A stretch of DNA of 64,000 nucleotides from Actinoplanes sp. KI2 (GTDB lineage: Bacteria > Actinomycetota > Actinomycetes > Mycobacteriales > Micromonosporaceae), in NCBI RefSeq assembly GCF_025630775.1, contig NZ_JAOSZE010000014.1, positions 62,001 through 126,000 on the forward strand, in the 5' to 3' direction. The translations under genes were made by a program, and so were the position numbers. The notes under the pieces were generated by a model. That model ran no database searches, was not told where the DNA came from, and saw only the letters and a list, made by a program, of their open reading frames with translations. This document shows positions 55,755 to 64,000 of the stretch, in pieces. The stretch's first letter is position 1; the number at the start of each line of letters is the position of its first letter.

Positions 55755-56228
55755 GTGACCACGAGCCCCGAGCGCCGCCGCAGTGACCGGGCGGCGCGCA
55801 CCACCGGCCCGGGACACCCGGCCCGTCGCGACCGGCACGGGCGCGGTCTGCGGGGCCGCCTGGTCCCGGCCACCGTCCCGTTGGCCCGCACCAAGGCCGA
55901 GATCTTCGACGACCTGGTGCTCGACACCGTCGAGAGCCTCGAGCGGCGCTACGCCAAGGAACTGGCCGGCGTCGAGTTCGCGGTGGAGGACGTGCCCCCC
56001 GAGCTGAATGTGTACGACTCCGACGTGCTCGAGGACGGTGAGGTGCCGCTGGCCCGGCTGCTGCCCGGGCGGCCCGGCCGGCAGGAGCTTCCCCCTCGGA
56101 TCGTGCTCTACCGGCGGCCGCTGGAGTTCCGAGCGATGGACCGCGAGGACCTCGCCGACCTCGTCCACGATGTGATCATCGAACAGGTGGCCAACCTGCT
56201 CGGGGTGGATCCCGACGAGCTGTCCTAG
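55755..56228 (+). CDS. Zincin-like (metallopeptidase family) protein lacking HExxH
   Basis: A 157-residue protein of the short zincin-like family encoded beside whiB2. It has a basic, disordered N-terminus, then LARTKAEIFDDLVLDTVESL, EDVPPELNVYDSDVLEDGEV, LPPRIVLYRRPLEF and DLADLVHDVIIEQVANLLGV. Related proteins carry HExxH in the last helix. Here the helix reads HDVIIEQVANLLG, so the catalytic Glu and second His are missing, as in many actinobacterial members. It is probably not a protease. GTG 55755 is the start. Confidence 0.8.
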   Translation: MTTSPERRRSDRAARTTGPGHPARRDRHGRGLRGRLVPATVPLARTKAEIFDDLVLDTVESLERRYAKELAGVEFAVEDVPPELNVYDSDVLEDGEVPLARLLPGRPGRQELPPRIVLYRRPLEFRAMDREDLADLVHDVIIEQVANLLGVDPDELS

Positions 56229-56234
56229 GGTTTT

Positions 56235-56492
56235 CTAGGCCACGCGTCGCTTGAGTTTGCGGCGCTCGCGTTCGGACAGCCCGCCCCAGATGCCGAAGCG
56301 CTCGTCGTGGCCCAGCGCGTACTCGAGGCACTCGGCCTTGACCTCGCAGCGGCCGCAGATCCGCTTCGCCTCGCGGGTCGATCCGCCCTTCTCCGGAAAA
56401 AACGCCTCCGGATCGGTCTGCGAACACAGCGCCCGCTCCTGCCACTCGGGCGCGTCCCCGAGCAGGTCTACCCCTTCAACCTGCGCTTCCAT
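56235..56492 (-). CDS. whiB2: WhiB-family iron-sulfur regulator (WhiB2/WhmD type)
   Basis: An 85-residue Wbl protein controlling septation and development. Four Cys ligands of the [4Fe-4S] cluster lie in RALCSQTDPEAFFPEKGG and KRICGRCEVKAECLEYAL, followed by the GIWGG turn and a basic DNA-binding tail (ERRKLKRRVA). ATG 56492 follows GGGAGG; a longer frame upstream is not conserved. Position beside DUF3499 and the zincin-like gene and close to fbiA-fbiB matches WhiB2 in mycobacteria. A 14-bp palindrome lies 110 bases upstream. Confidence 0.92.
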   Translation of the reverse strand: MEAQVEGVDLLGDAPEWQERALCSQTDPEAFFPEKGGSTREAKRICGRCEVKAECLEYALGHDERFGIWGGLSERERRKLKRRVA

Positions 56493-56601
56493 CGGCGTGC
56501 CTCCCAATTCCGCGCCGGCATCGCTGCCGACGCTGACCCCCCACGCACGCGGCGTGCTTTTTGCGGGCCGGTACCCCTCCTGCCCGCAACCCCACCCGAA
56601 A

Positions 56602-56615
56602 TTACACGCGTGTAA
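56602..56615. promoter_or_regulatory. 14-bp perfect palindrome upstream of whiB2
   Basis: TTACACGCGTGTAA lies in the 281-base gap between fbiC and whiB2, in AT-richer sequence. It may be an operator for the whiB2 promoter. No binding protein is identified. Confidence 0.4.
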
Positions 56616-56773
56616 GACGTGCGTCGTCAAGCCGAACCTGATAAATAGGCCCGTTTCCCCGGCGCGCCTTCGGCGCGTCGTGGTCCCGTTCCTGCCCTAT
56701 CTCTCAGGAGCCACACAGGGTTACGCCGCCCTGGCGCGTCGTGCCCAATTTAACCCGATTTGTGACCTTGAAG

Positions 56774-59332
56774 TTAGCGCCGTCCGTAGACTGTGGTCCG
56801 CTCCACTGCCGGGCGGCCGACGGCGGCCGCCAGCTCCTTGAGCTCGGCGACCGTGCGGGCCGAGCCGTGCTCCGAGCCGGCCATCCGGGAGATGGTCTCC
56901 TCCATCAGCGTGCCGCCGAGATCGTTGCAGCCGCCGTTGAGCATGACCCGGGTGCCGTCGTCGCCGAGCTTCACCCAGGAGCACTGGACGTTGTCGATCC
57001 GGCCGTGCAGCAGGATCCGGGCCATCGCGTGCACCACCCGGTTCTCCCGCCAGGTGGCGCCCGCGCGGGCGATGCCGGCCAGGTAGATCGGCGCGTTCGT
57101 GTGGATGAACGGCAGCGCCACGAACTCGGTGAAGCCGCCCGTCTCGTCCTGCACCCCGGCCAGCACCCGGAAGTGGCCCAGCCACTGCCGGGGGTGGTCG
57201 ACGTGGCCGTACATCATGGTCGAACTGGACCGGATGCCCAGCTGGTGCGCGGTGGTGACCACCTCGACCCAGGTGCTCGCCGGGAGCTTGCCCTTGGTCA
57301 GCACCCACCGGACGTCGTCGTCGAGGATCTCGGCGGCCGTGCCCGGGATCGTGTCCAGCCCCGCCTCGCGCAGCTCGGTCAGCCACTCCCGGATCGGGAC
57401 ACCGGCCTTCGCGGCGCCGGTGACGATCTCCATCGGCGAGTACGCGTGGACGTGCATGCCCGGCACCCGCTGCTTCACGGCGCGGACCAGATCGGCGTAC
57501 GCGGTCACCGGCATTTTCGGGTCGATGCCGCCCTGCATGCAGACCTCGGAGGCGCCGTCCTGCCAGGCCTGCGCGGCCCGGTCGGCGACCTGCTCGACGG
57601 AGAGGCGGTAGGCGTCGGCGTCCTGCTCGCGCTGGGCGAACGCGCAGAAGCGGCAGCCCACGTAGCAGACGTTGGTGAAGTTGATGTTCCGGTTGACGAC
57701 GTACGTGATGTCCTCGCCGTTGACCTCTTTCCGCAGGTCGTCGGCGATGCGGGCCAACTCGTCGAGGGCCGAGCCGTCGGCGTTGAACAGTGCCATCGCC
57801 TTGTCCTCATTTTTCGGGGCAAGGAGGGCGGCGGGGTCCTCGGCGGCCAGTTTCAGGCCGGCCAGGACGTCGGTGGGGGTCGACTTCTCGTTGCCGGCCT
57901 TGACGTGGGCGGCTACTTCTTTCCAGTCGCCGTAGACGTCGTCAAAATCGGAGCGGCGATCGTCCGTACGCCCCGTGGTGTCGATCGTGGCAAATAGGTC
58001 GATCCGGCCATTTCCCGAAATATCATCAGGTTCTTGCCAAGGCTTGCCCTCGGGGTGCGCGTCTTCCCTGGCCAGGCCGTCTGCCTGGGCCAACGCCGCC
58101 ACGTGCGTAGCCAGCCTCGGGTCGAGCCAGCCCTCGCGCCGCACGTACTCGGGATAGATCGTGAGACGCTCCCGCAGGACAAATCCGGCTTCGGCCGATT
58201 TTTCGCGCAACAGCTCGATCTGCGGCCACGGGCGCTCGGGGTTGACGTGGTCAGGCGTCACCGGCGACACGCCGCCCCAATCGTCGATGCCCGCGCGCAG
58301 CAGCAGGTCGAACTCGGCGTCGATCAGGTTGGGCGGCGCCTGGATGCGCGCCCGCGGGCCCATGATGATCCGGGCCACCGCCACCGTCGCGGCCAGCTCG
58401 CGCAGCTCGGCGTCGGGCATCCCGCGCATCGCCGTGTCCGGCTTCGCGCGGAAGTTCTGAATGATGACCTCTTGGATGTGGCCGAACTCGCGGGCCGTTC
58501 GGCGCATCGCGAAGATCGCGTCGACCCGCTCGGCCCGGGTCTCGCCGATGCCGATCAGGATGCCGGTGGTGAACGGGACCCCCACCCGGCCGGCGTCGTC
58601 GAGCACCCGCAGGCGCACGGCCGGTTCCTTGTCGGGCGAGCCGTAATGCGGTCCGCCCGGCTCCGACCACAGCCGGGTCGCCGTGGTCTCCAGCATCATC
58701 CCCATGCTCGGCGCCACCGGCTTGAGGCGCTGCAGGTCGGCCCAGCTCATCACCCCGGGGTTCAGGTGCGGCAGCAGGCCGGTCTCCTCCAGCACGGCGA
58801 TCGCGCAGGCGCGCACATAGTCGAGGGTGGAGTCGTAGCCGCGCTCGTCCAGCCACTGCCGGGCGGCCGGCCAGCGCTCCTCGGGACGGTCGCCCAGGGT
58901 GAACAGCGCCTCCTTGCAACCCTGCGCGGCGCCCTGGCGGGCGATCTCGAGAACCTCGTCGCGCTCCAGGAACGCGGCCGGCAGGCGATGCGGCACGGTG
59001 GCGAACGTGCAGTAGTGACACCGATCGCGGCAGAGCCGGGTCAGCGGGATGAAGACCTTTTTCGAGTACGTGACGACGCCCGGCCGCCCGGCCTCGCGCA
59101 GGCCCGCGTCCCGGACGCCGCCGGCGATCGCGAGCAGGTCGTCGAGGCGTTCACCGGTGGCGGCCAGCAAGGCCGTCGCCTCCTCGGCGTTGATCGCCTT
59201 GCCGTCGGCGGCGCGCCGCAGGGCACGGCGGATGCTCGCCTCGGTCGGAACCGGTTCCTCCCCGTCCAACCGCCCCGCCGCCGCCCTTGAAGGGACTGAA
59301 GACTGCGTGCCCGCAACGTTGACCTCAACCAC
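56774..59332 (-). CDS. fbiC: FO synthase FbiC (fused CofG-CofH radical SAM enzyme)
   Basis: An 852-residue enzyme making FO, the deazaflavin chromophore of F420, from tyrosine and a flavin precursor. It is a fusion of two radical SAM proteins. The CofG half has Cys101, 105 and 108 in [20 protein letters not shown], and the CofH half has Cys556, 560 and 563 in [20 protein letters not shown]. The halves are joined around residue 440-520. The start is GTG 59332. It is on the opposite strand to fbiA-fbiB, which lie 1.3 kb away. Confidence 0.96.
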   Translation of the reverse strand: MVEVNVAGTQSSVPSRAAAGRLDGEEPVPTEASIRRALRRAADGKAINAEEATALLAATGERLDDLLAIAGGVRDAGLREAGRPGVVTYSKKVFIPLTRLCRDRCHYCTFATVPHRLPAAFLERDEVLEIARQGAAQGCKEALFTLGDRPEERWPAARQWLDERGYDSTLDYVRACAIAVLEETGLLPHLNPGVMSWADLQRLKPVAPSMGMMLETTATRLWSEPGGPHYGSPDKEPAVRLRVLDDAGRVGVPFTTGILIGIGETRAERVDAIFAMRRTAREFGHIQEVIIQNFRAKPDTAMRGMPDAELRELAATVAVARIIMGPRARIQAPPNLIDAEFDLLLRAGIDDWGGVSPVTPDHVNPERPWPQIELLREKSAEAGFVLRERLTIYPEYVRREGWLDPRLATHVAALAQADGLAREDAHPEGKPWQEPDDISGNGRIDLFATIDTTGRTDDRRSDFDDVYGDWKEVAAHVKAGNEKSTPTDVLAGLKLAAEDPAALLAPKNEDKAMALFNADGSALDELARIADDLRKEVNGEDITYVVNRNINFTNVCYVGCRFCAFAQREQDADAYRLSVEQVADRAAQAWQDGASEVCMQGGIDPKMPVTAYADLVRAVKQRVPGMHVHAYSPMEIVTGAAKAGVPIREWLTELREAGLDTIPGTAAEILDDDVRWVLTKGKLPASTWVEVVTTAHQLGIRSSSTMMYGHVDHPRQWLGHFRVLAGVQDETGGFTEFVALPFIHTNAPIYLAGIARAGATWRENRVVHAMARILLHGRIDNVQCSWVKLGDDGTRVMLNGGCNDLGGTLMEETISRMAGSEHGSARTVAELKELAAAVGRPAVERTTVYGRR

Positions 59333-59375
59333 CAGAGCAGCCTAGGCCCGAAAGCGGCCGGGTGCGGCGCTGGTG

Positions 59376-59416
59376 CCCGGGCGCGCGCAGTGGCATAGGA
59401 CACGGCCGCGCCCGGG
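59376..59416 (-). terminator. Hairpin after the repeat-rich membrane protein gene
   Basis: CCCGGGCGCG and CGCGCCCGGG pair perfectly around a 21-base loop, just after the stop of the minus-strand gene at 59428 and before the fbiC start. Confidence 0.45.
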
Positions 59417-59427
59417 CATACCGCGTG

Positions 59428-60510
59428 TCACTGGCGAGGCGGATCGTCCGCGGCCGGGCCGAAGCCGGGGCGCTCGTCACTCAGCTTCTGGGTGCGGTCG
59501 TCGGTCGGCACCGGCGGGACGACCTGGGTCGGCTCGGCGACCGGCGGGACGACCTGGGTCGGCTCGGCGACCGGCGGGACGACCTGGGTCGGCTCGGCGA
59601 CCGGCGGGACGACCTGGGTCGGCTCGGCGACCGGCGGGTAGCCGGCGCCGGCCGGGGCGGCCGAGGTGGGTGCGCCCGAGGCCGGCTGGGCGGCCGGACC
59701 CGAGGTCGGCTGGGCCGCAGCGCCCGAGGTCGGCTGGGCGGCCGCGCCCGGTGCCTGCCAGACGGGCTGGGTGGCCGCGGCCTGGCCGGTCGGCTGGTTC
59801 CACGGCGGGGCGGGCTGGCCGTACGTGGCCGGAGCGAAGCCCTGCTGGCCCGGGGCCGGCGGGTAGCCGGGAGCGGGCGGCGGCGGGTAGCCCGGACCGG
59901 GCGGCGGCGCTGCCGGGTGACCGGGCGGCGGCGCTGCCGGGTGACCGGGCGGCGGCCCGTAGCCGGGCTGGCCCGGGAACGTGCCCGGCTGGTTGAACTG
60001 CGGCTGGCCGTACATGCCGGGCTGCGGCTTCGGCCGCGGGGTGTAGAACATGTTGCGCCAGATCTGGTACACCGCGAACGCGGCGACGCCGAAGACGGCG
60101 AGCCAGGCGACCCGGTTGAGCAGGCCCTCCAGCGCGCCGCGGGCGCCGCTGGTGTCGGCCTCGTTGATCAAGCCGATCAGCACGCCGAAGACGATGCCGA
60201 AGAGCGCCATCACGGCGTACTCGACCGCGGCGCTCACCACGATCAGCTGCGCCTTCGGATGCCGGGGCTGCACCAGCAGGGCGAGCAGCACCGCCGCGAG
60301 CGGGAAGCCGATCGTCACCTGGTTGATGAAGCTGCCGAAGCTACTCTGCGTGCGGTAGCCGAACCCGTCCCCGATCAGGTCGACGACCGCCAGGAACAAG
60401 AAGACGGCGTTGGCTCCGACCAAGACGTACGCGGCGAGGTCGCGAAGTGGGCGAAGGTACTGGCCGGCCGACTTGACCTCGCCCGGCACGGGCTGCGGTT
60501 GGCTGGTCAC
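59428..60510 (-). CDS. Membrane protein with Pro/Gly/Gln-rich repeat tail
   Basis: A 360-residue protein of unknown function. The N-terminal 150 residues hold about four membrane segments (LAAYVLVGANAVFLFLAVVD, VTIGFPLAAVLLALLV, AVEYAVMALFGIVFGVLIGL and VAWLAVFGVAAFAVYQIW). The rest is low-complexity: PPPGHPAAPPPGHPAAPPPG, then AAAQPTSG-type units, then four exact EPTQVVPPVA units. Such tails are common in actinobacterial septal and wall-associated proteins. GTG 60510 is the start; the frame stays open far upstream without meaning. It is divergent from fbiA. Confidence 0.72.
   Translation of the reverse strand: MTSQPQPVPGEVKSAGQYLRPLRDLAAYVLVGANAVFLFLAVVDLIGDGFGYRTQSSFGSFINQVTIGFPLAAVLLALLVQPRHPKAQLIVVSAAVEYAVMALFGIVFGVLIGLINEADTSGARGALEGLLNRVAWLAVFGVAAFAVYQIWRNMFYTPRPKPQPGMYGQPQFNQPGTFPGQPGYGPPPGHPAAPPPGHPAAPPPGPGYPPPPAPGYPPAPGQQGFAPATYGQPAPPWNQPTGQAAATQPVWQAPGAAAQPTSGAAAQPTSGPAAQPASGAPTSAAPAGAGYPPVAEPTQVVPPVAEPTQVVPPVAEPTQVVPPVAEPTQVVPPVPTDDRTQKLSDERPGFGPAADDPPRQ
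59521..59640. repeat. Four 30-bp tandem repeats inside a coding region
   Basis: The unit GACCTGGGTCGGCTCGGCGA + CCGGCGGGAC occurs four times in a row (the last unit differs at its final bases), encoding PPVAEPTQVV four times in the membrane protein tail. Copy number is likely to vary between strains. Confidence 0.9.
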
Positions 60511-60621
60511 TGGTTCTCCCTGACGGACGATGGTTGGGTCTGCCCAGCGTAGACCGCCCTCGCAGGAGCCACTCGGTACCCGGCGAGCGGTTTTGTCAGA
60601 CCCGTGCGGAAGGATGAACAC

Positions 60622-61578
60622 ATGCGGATCGTGGTTCTCTCCGGTGGCATCGGCGGCGCCAAGTTTCTCGTCGGTGTGCGTGCCCACGCCCGGGCCATCG
60701 GCGCCGACGTCACGGCGGTGGTCAACGTCGGCGACGACGTGCGGCTGCATGGCCTGCAGATCTGCCCCGATCTCGACAGCGTGATGTATACGTTGGGCGG
60801 CGCGCACGACCCCGAGCGGGGCTGGGGCCGCCTCGGCGAGTCCTGGGTGGTGAAACAGGAGCTTGCCGCCTACGGCGTCGAGCCGTCGTGGTTCGGCCTG
60901 GGCGACAAGGACATCGCCACCCATCTCGTACGCACCCAGATGCTCGCCGCCGGTTTTCCGCTGTCCCAGGTGACCGCGGCGCTGTGCGAGCGCTGGAAAC
61001 CGGGGCTGGCGATGCTCCCGGCCACCGACGACCGGCTCGAGACGCATGTGGTGGTCGACGTCGACGGCGAGCGCAAGGCGATCCACTTCCAGGAGTGGTG
61101 GGTCCGCTACCGCGGGGAGGTGCCGACTCATCGGTTCGTGTTCGTCGGCGCCGACGCGGCCAAACCGGCCCCCGGCGTGGTCGACGCGATCGCCGCGGCC
61201 GACGTGGTGCTGATCGCCCCGAGCAACCCGGTGGTCAGCATCGCCCCGATCCTCGCCGTCGACCCGATCCGGGACGCGGTCGCGGGCGGCCCGGCCCCGG
61301 TCGTCGGCGTCTCCCCGATCATCGGCGACTCCCCGATCCGCGGCATGGCCGACAAGTGCCTGGCCACCCTCGGCGTCGAGGTGAGCGCGGCCGGCGTCGG
61401 CGCGCTGTACGGCGCCCGCACCGACAACGGCCTGCTGGACGGCTGGCTGGTCGACACCGCCGACGCGGGCGCCGCGGTGCCCGGCGTCTCGGTCCGGGCG
61501 GTCCCGCTCTGGATGAGCTCCGAGGAGGCGACGGCCCAGATGGTCGCCGACGCGCTGTCCCTGGCCGGCGTCGCGTGA
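60622..61578 (+). CDS. fbiA: 2-phospho-L-lactate/PEP transferase FbiA (CofD)
   Basis: A 318-residue enzyme joining FO to the lactyl- or enolpyruvyl-phosphoguanosine precursor to give (dehydro-)F420-0. Family motifs are MRIVVLSGGIGGAKFLVGVR, VVNVGDDVRLHGLQICPDLD, SVMYTLGGAHDPERGWGRLG, LGDKDIATHLVRTQML and IAPSNPVVSIAPILAV. ATG 60622 follows GGAAGGA. It overlaps fbiB by four bases (GTGA). Confidence 0.96.
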   Translation: MRIVVLSGGIGGAKFLVGVRAHARAIGADVTAVVNVGDDVRLHGLQICPDLDSVMYTLGGAHDPERGWGRLGESWVVKQELAAYGVEPSWFGLGDKDIATHLVRTQMLAAGFPLSQVTAALCERWKPGLAMLPATDDRLETHVVVDVDGERKAIHFQEWWVRYRGEVPTHRFVFVGADAAKPAPGVVDAIAAADVVLIAPSNPVVSIAPILAVDPIRDAVAGGPAPVVGVSPIIGDSPIRGMADKCLATLGVEVSAAGVGALYGARTDNGLLDGWLVDTADAGAAVPGVSVRAVPLWMSSEEATAQMVADALSLAGVA

Positions 61579-62960
61579 CGCTCGACGGCTTGGAGATCCG
61601 GCCGGTCCGCGGCATCGGCGACGTCACGCCCGGCGACGACCTGGTCGAGCTGATCGCCGCCGCGGCGCCGTGGCTCGCCGACGGGGACGTCCTGGTGGTG
61701 ACCAGCAAGATCGTCTCGAAGTCCGAGGGCCGGCTCGTCGAGGTCCCGGCCGACGGCCCCGAGCGCGACGCGGCCCGCGCGACCGCACTGGCCGCCGAGA
61801 CCCGCCGGGTGGTGGCCCGGCGCGGCCCGACCACGATCGTGCAGACCCACCACGGGTTCGTGATGGCGGCGGCCGGCATCGACGCGTCCAACGTCGACAA
61901 GACCCACCTGGTCCTGCTGCCCGCCGACCCCGATGCGTCGGCCCGCCGGCTGCGGGACGGCTTCCGCGCCCGGGGCCTGGCGGTGGCCGTCGTGGTCTCC
62001 GACACGATGGGTCGCGCCTGGCGAAACGGGCTGACCGACGTGGCGCTGGGCGCGGCGGGGATAGCGCCGTTCCGCGACCATCGCGGCGAGACCGACCCGT
62101 ACGGCAACGAGCTGCAGCTCACCCAGATGGCCGTGATCGACGAGTTGGCCGCGGCGGGCGAGCTGGTCAAGGGCAAATGCGACCAGGTGCCGGTGGCGGT
62201 CGTGCGCGGCTTCCTCGCCACACCCGGCGCCTCGCTCTCGGCCGACGTCACCCACGCGGCCTTCCCTCCCCCGCCCAGCGGTCTCCAAGCCGACGCGGGC
62301 CCCGATGCGGACGCGGGCGCGGCGGCCCTGCTCCGCGATGCGGCCAGCGACATGTTCAGCCTCGGGACGGCAGAGGCGCGCGCGGCCGGCCTGCTCGACG
62401 CCGCCCAACTGCCCGAGGAGGCGCATCTGCCCGGCGTCCCGGTCGACCCGGCGGCGATCGAGCGCGCGCTGACCGCGGTGGCCGGCGTGCTGAGCCACGC
62501 GACGACCGTGACGTCCGACGAGGTCCTCCCGCACAACGGGGTCACCACGGCGCTGCACCTCGCCACCCTCGACACCAGCCCGGCCGGCTTGATGCGCCTG
62601 GGAGCCGACGCCCACCGGCTGCGGGCCGCCCTGGCCGCCGAGTCGATCGTGACGGTCGCGCTCCCCCACGAGGACGGCATCCGGCTCGGCCTCTCCGGCC
62701 TGGAGGCCCCGGGTGGCGTTCAGCTCGGCCACTCCGGCCCGGAGGCCGCGGGTGACGCCCGGCTGGGCCACACCGGCCCGGAAGCCGCGGGTGACGCCCG
62801 ACTGGGCCACACCAGCCCGGAAGCCGCGCACGGCGCCCGACACGGCCACACCGGCCCGGACGCCGCCGGCGGCGCCCGACACGGCCACACCGGCCCGGAA
62901 GCCGCCGGCGGCGCCCGACACGGCCACTCCGGCCCGGACGCCGCGGACGGCGCCGCATGA
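61575..62960 (+). CDS. fbiB: Coenzyme F420 gamma-glutamyl ligase FbiB (CofE) with unusual C-terminal repeat tail
   Basis: A 461-residue protein. The first 235 residues are the CofE ligase that adds glutamates to F420-0: GDVLVVTSKIVSKSEGRLVE, ARRGPTTIVQTHHGFVMAAA, GIDASNVD, VVVSDTMGRAWRNGLTDVAL and RDHRGETDPYGNELQLTQMA. Mycobacterial FbiB then has a nitroreductase-type domain. Here residues 236-370 are Ala-rich and I cannot recognise that domain. Residues 372-461 are seven 13-residue units of the form GHTGPEAAGGARH. The GTG start overlaps fbiA, and the stop overlaps the Nudix gene. Confidence 0.92.
   Translation: MTLDGLEIRPVRGIGDVTPGDDLVELIAAAAPWLADGDVLVVTSKIVSKSEGRLVEVPADGPERDAARATALAAETRRVVARRGPTTIVQTHHGFVMAAAGIDASNVDKTHLVLLPADPDASARRLRDGFRARGLAVAVVVSDTMGRAWRNGLTDVALGAAGIAPFRDHRGETDPYGNELQLTQMAVIDELAAAGELVKGKCDQVPVAVVRGFLATPGASLSADVTHAAFPPPPSGLQADAGPDADAGAAALLRDAASDMFSLGTAEARAAGLLDAAQLPEEAHLPGVPVDPAAIERALTAVAGVLSHATTVTSDEVLPHNGVTTALHLATLDTSPAGLMRLGADAHRLRAALAAESIVTVALPHEDGIRLGLSGLEAPGGVQLGHSGPEAAGDARLGHTGPEAAGDARLGHTSPEAAHGARHGHTGPDAAGGARHGHTGPEAAGGARHGHSGPDAADGAA
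62688..62960. repeat. Seven 39-bp tandem repeats at the 3' end of fbiB
   Basis: Exactly seven 39-bp units fill this interval. Each encodes 13 residues (GxSG/TG-P-E/D-AA-x-G/D-A-R-L/H), and the last unit contains the stop. Units 2-3 and 5-6 are nearly identical in bases, indicating recent duplication. The reading frame stays open for all seven. Confidence 0.92.
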
Positions 62961-63517
62961 ACGAAGGGTTGTATGCGGACGCGGTCCGGGTGCTGAGCGA
63001 GTGGGCGGCGACCACCGACGAGGGCGACCTGGCTCGGAAGCGGACGCTGGAGCTGCTGTCCGCCGGCCCCGAGGCGATGACGCGGGCGCATCGGGCCGGG
63101 CACGTCACGGCCAGCGCCCTGGTCGTCGACGGCGACGGGCGGGTGCTGCTCTGCCTGCACCGGCGGCTCGGCAAGTGGATGCAGCTCGGCGGCCACTGCG
63201 AGCCGGGCGACGCCACGCTGGCCGCGGCGGCCCTCCGGGAGGCCACCGAGGAGTCCGGCATCGACGGCCTGGTCCTCGACCCCACGCCGATCGACGTCGA
63301 CGTGCACGACGTCCGCTGCGGCGCCGGCGACGGCACACCGGCGACCGCCTCCACCCACTTCGACGTGCGCTTCTTGGTGCGCTGCCCGCCCGGCGCGACC
63401 GAGCGAATCAGCGAGGAGTCGTCGGCACTCGAGTGGTTCCGCCCCGACGCGCTGCCCACGCCTCTAGCCTCGGCGACCGCCCGCCAGATCCCGCCGGCCC
63501 TCGCCCGCCTGGCCTGA
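62957..63517 (+). CDS. Nudix hydrolase
   Basis: A 186-residue pyrophosphohydrolase. The Nudix box is GGHCEPGDATLAAAALREAT plus EESGI, with the catalytic glutamates in REATEE. The N-terminal 45 residues are helical. The C-terminal STHFDVRFLVRCPPGATERI and EESSALEWFRPDALP are typical of actinobacterial members next to fbiB. It overlaps the fbiB stop by four bases (ATGA), so it is translationally coupled. The substrate (a nucleotide or sugar diphosphate) is unknown. Confidence 0.9.
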   Translation: MNEGLYADAVRVLSEWAATTDEGDLARKRTLELLSAGPEAMTRAHRAGHVTASALVVDGDGRVLLCLHRRLGKWMQLGGHCEPGDATLAAAALREATEESGIDGLVLDPTPIDVDVHDVRCGAGDGTPATASTHFDVRFLVRCPPGATERISEESSALEWFRPDALPTPLASATARQIPPALARLA

Positions 63518-63547
63518 CAAGCCGCACCGCTCGGCGCTGGGGCGGCG

Positions 63548-64000
63548 TTACTCCTCGGCGCTGGGGCGGCGCTGGGCCACGATCTCGACGCGGGTGGTCT
63601 CGTCGGCGGGGTCGTCCGGAGGACGTTCCATCTTCATGACCGTCATCGAGCGGCTGTGGGTCTCGGCGGCCTCGTCCCCGTTCAACAGCGACAGCGTGAG
63701 GGGACTGGTCGGGTCGTCCGCGAAGTTGGCGGCCTCGGCGTCAGCGATCGACGTAGGGACCTTGGCGTTGACCGCCGGCGTTGTCCCCGTCGGGGTCGGC
63801 GCGGCGTCCGTCGGCGTGGCCTCGGTCGGCGCCGGCGCGGCGTCCGTCGGCGCGGCATCCGTCGGCGCGGCATCCGTCGGCGCGGCATCCGTCGGCGCGG
63901 CATCCGTCGGCGCGGCGTCCGTCGGCGTGGCCTCGGTTGGCTTCGGCGTTGGGGTGGCGTCGGTCGGCGCGGTCTCGGTCGGGATTGACGGCTCGGGGTC
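63548..64000 (-). CDS. Thr/Pro/Ala-rich protein (partial, N-terminus beyond window)
   Basis: The last 150 codons of a minus-strand gene that continues beyond base 64000. The visible part starts in a low-complexity tract (PTETAPTDATPTPKPTEATP, then PTDAA repeated six times), then SIADAEAANFADDPTSPLTL and SLLNGDEAAETHSRSMTVMK, ending VEIVAQRRPSAEE. It is probably the linker and C-terminus of a membrane or secreted protein. I do not recognise the family. Confidence 0.6.
   Translation of the reverse strand, partial: DPEPSIPTETAPTDATPTPKPTEATPTDAAPTDAAPTDAAPTDAAPTDAAPTDAAPAPTEATPTDAAPTPTGTTPAVNAKVPTSIADAEAANFADDPTSPLTLSLLNGDEAAETHSRSMTVMKMERPPDDPADETTRVEIVAQRRPSAEE
63837..63926. repeat. 15-bp tandem repeats encoding PTDAA
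   Basis: About six 15-bp units of the form GGCGCGGCATCCGTC within the partial minus-strand gene. The four central units are identical, so they probably expand or shrink by slippage. Confidence 0.85.

Overview
The window is high-GC actinobacterial chromosome. It has GTG/TTG starts, leaderless promoters, WhiB, MtrAB-LpqB, F420 biosynthesis genes, XRE-DUF397 pairs and a non-frameshifted prfB. Gene content and the order whiB2-DUF3499-manB-manA-mtrAB-lpqB-comF-hpf-secA fit Micromonosporaceae (Actinoplanes-like). That placement is inference from content, not from a search.

1-19.2 kb is accessory. It opens with a tightly overlapping ArsR-SRPBCC-VOC-AraC operon, then an ABC exporter divergent from a sensor kinase/response regulator pair with a 30-bp palindrome between them. 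From 5.4 to 19.2 kb come seven same-orientation copies (A-G, about 60-126 bp) of a two-hairpin repeat. They separate short blocks: a second MetRS, an NADP-binding oxidoreductase, a broken FAD monooxygenase, TetR+SDR, decayed YefM-YoeB remnants, an acyltransferase, a 28-cysteine secreted repeat protein, TetR+F420-type reductase+YceI, and a PhdYefM-PIN toxin-antitoxin pair. The last copy runs into the 3' end of the tmRNA gene ssrA, so the region looks like a variable block built against ssrA.

19.2-43.5 kb is mostly conserved core on the minus strand: ssrA, a CBM2-type protein, smpB, an M23 peptidase, ftsX, ftsE, prfB, regulators and small conserved genes, secA with a clear terminator, hpf, a frameshifted comF, lpqB, mtrB, mtrA, and the iron-uptake operon efeU-efeO-efeB with an IdeR/DtxR-type box.

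43.6-64 kb holds a DUF397/XRE pair, a gene-free stretch with a 102-bp inverted repeat pair, and a five-gene mannose-activation operon (manB, Trm112-like, SIS isomerase, CDF transporter, manA). An aldehyde dehydrogenase/DUF779 pair with its likely regulator follows, then a polysaccharide deacetylase, DUF3499, a zincin-like protein, whiB2 and fbiC. Last come a repeat-rich membrane protein, fbiA and fbiB (with a seven-unit repeat tail), a Nudix hydrolase and a partial Thr/Pro-rich protein. fbiA, fbiB and fbiC make most of coenzyme F420, which the DDN-like reductase in the accessory region probably uses.
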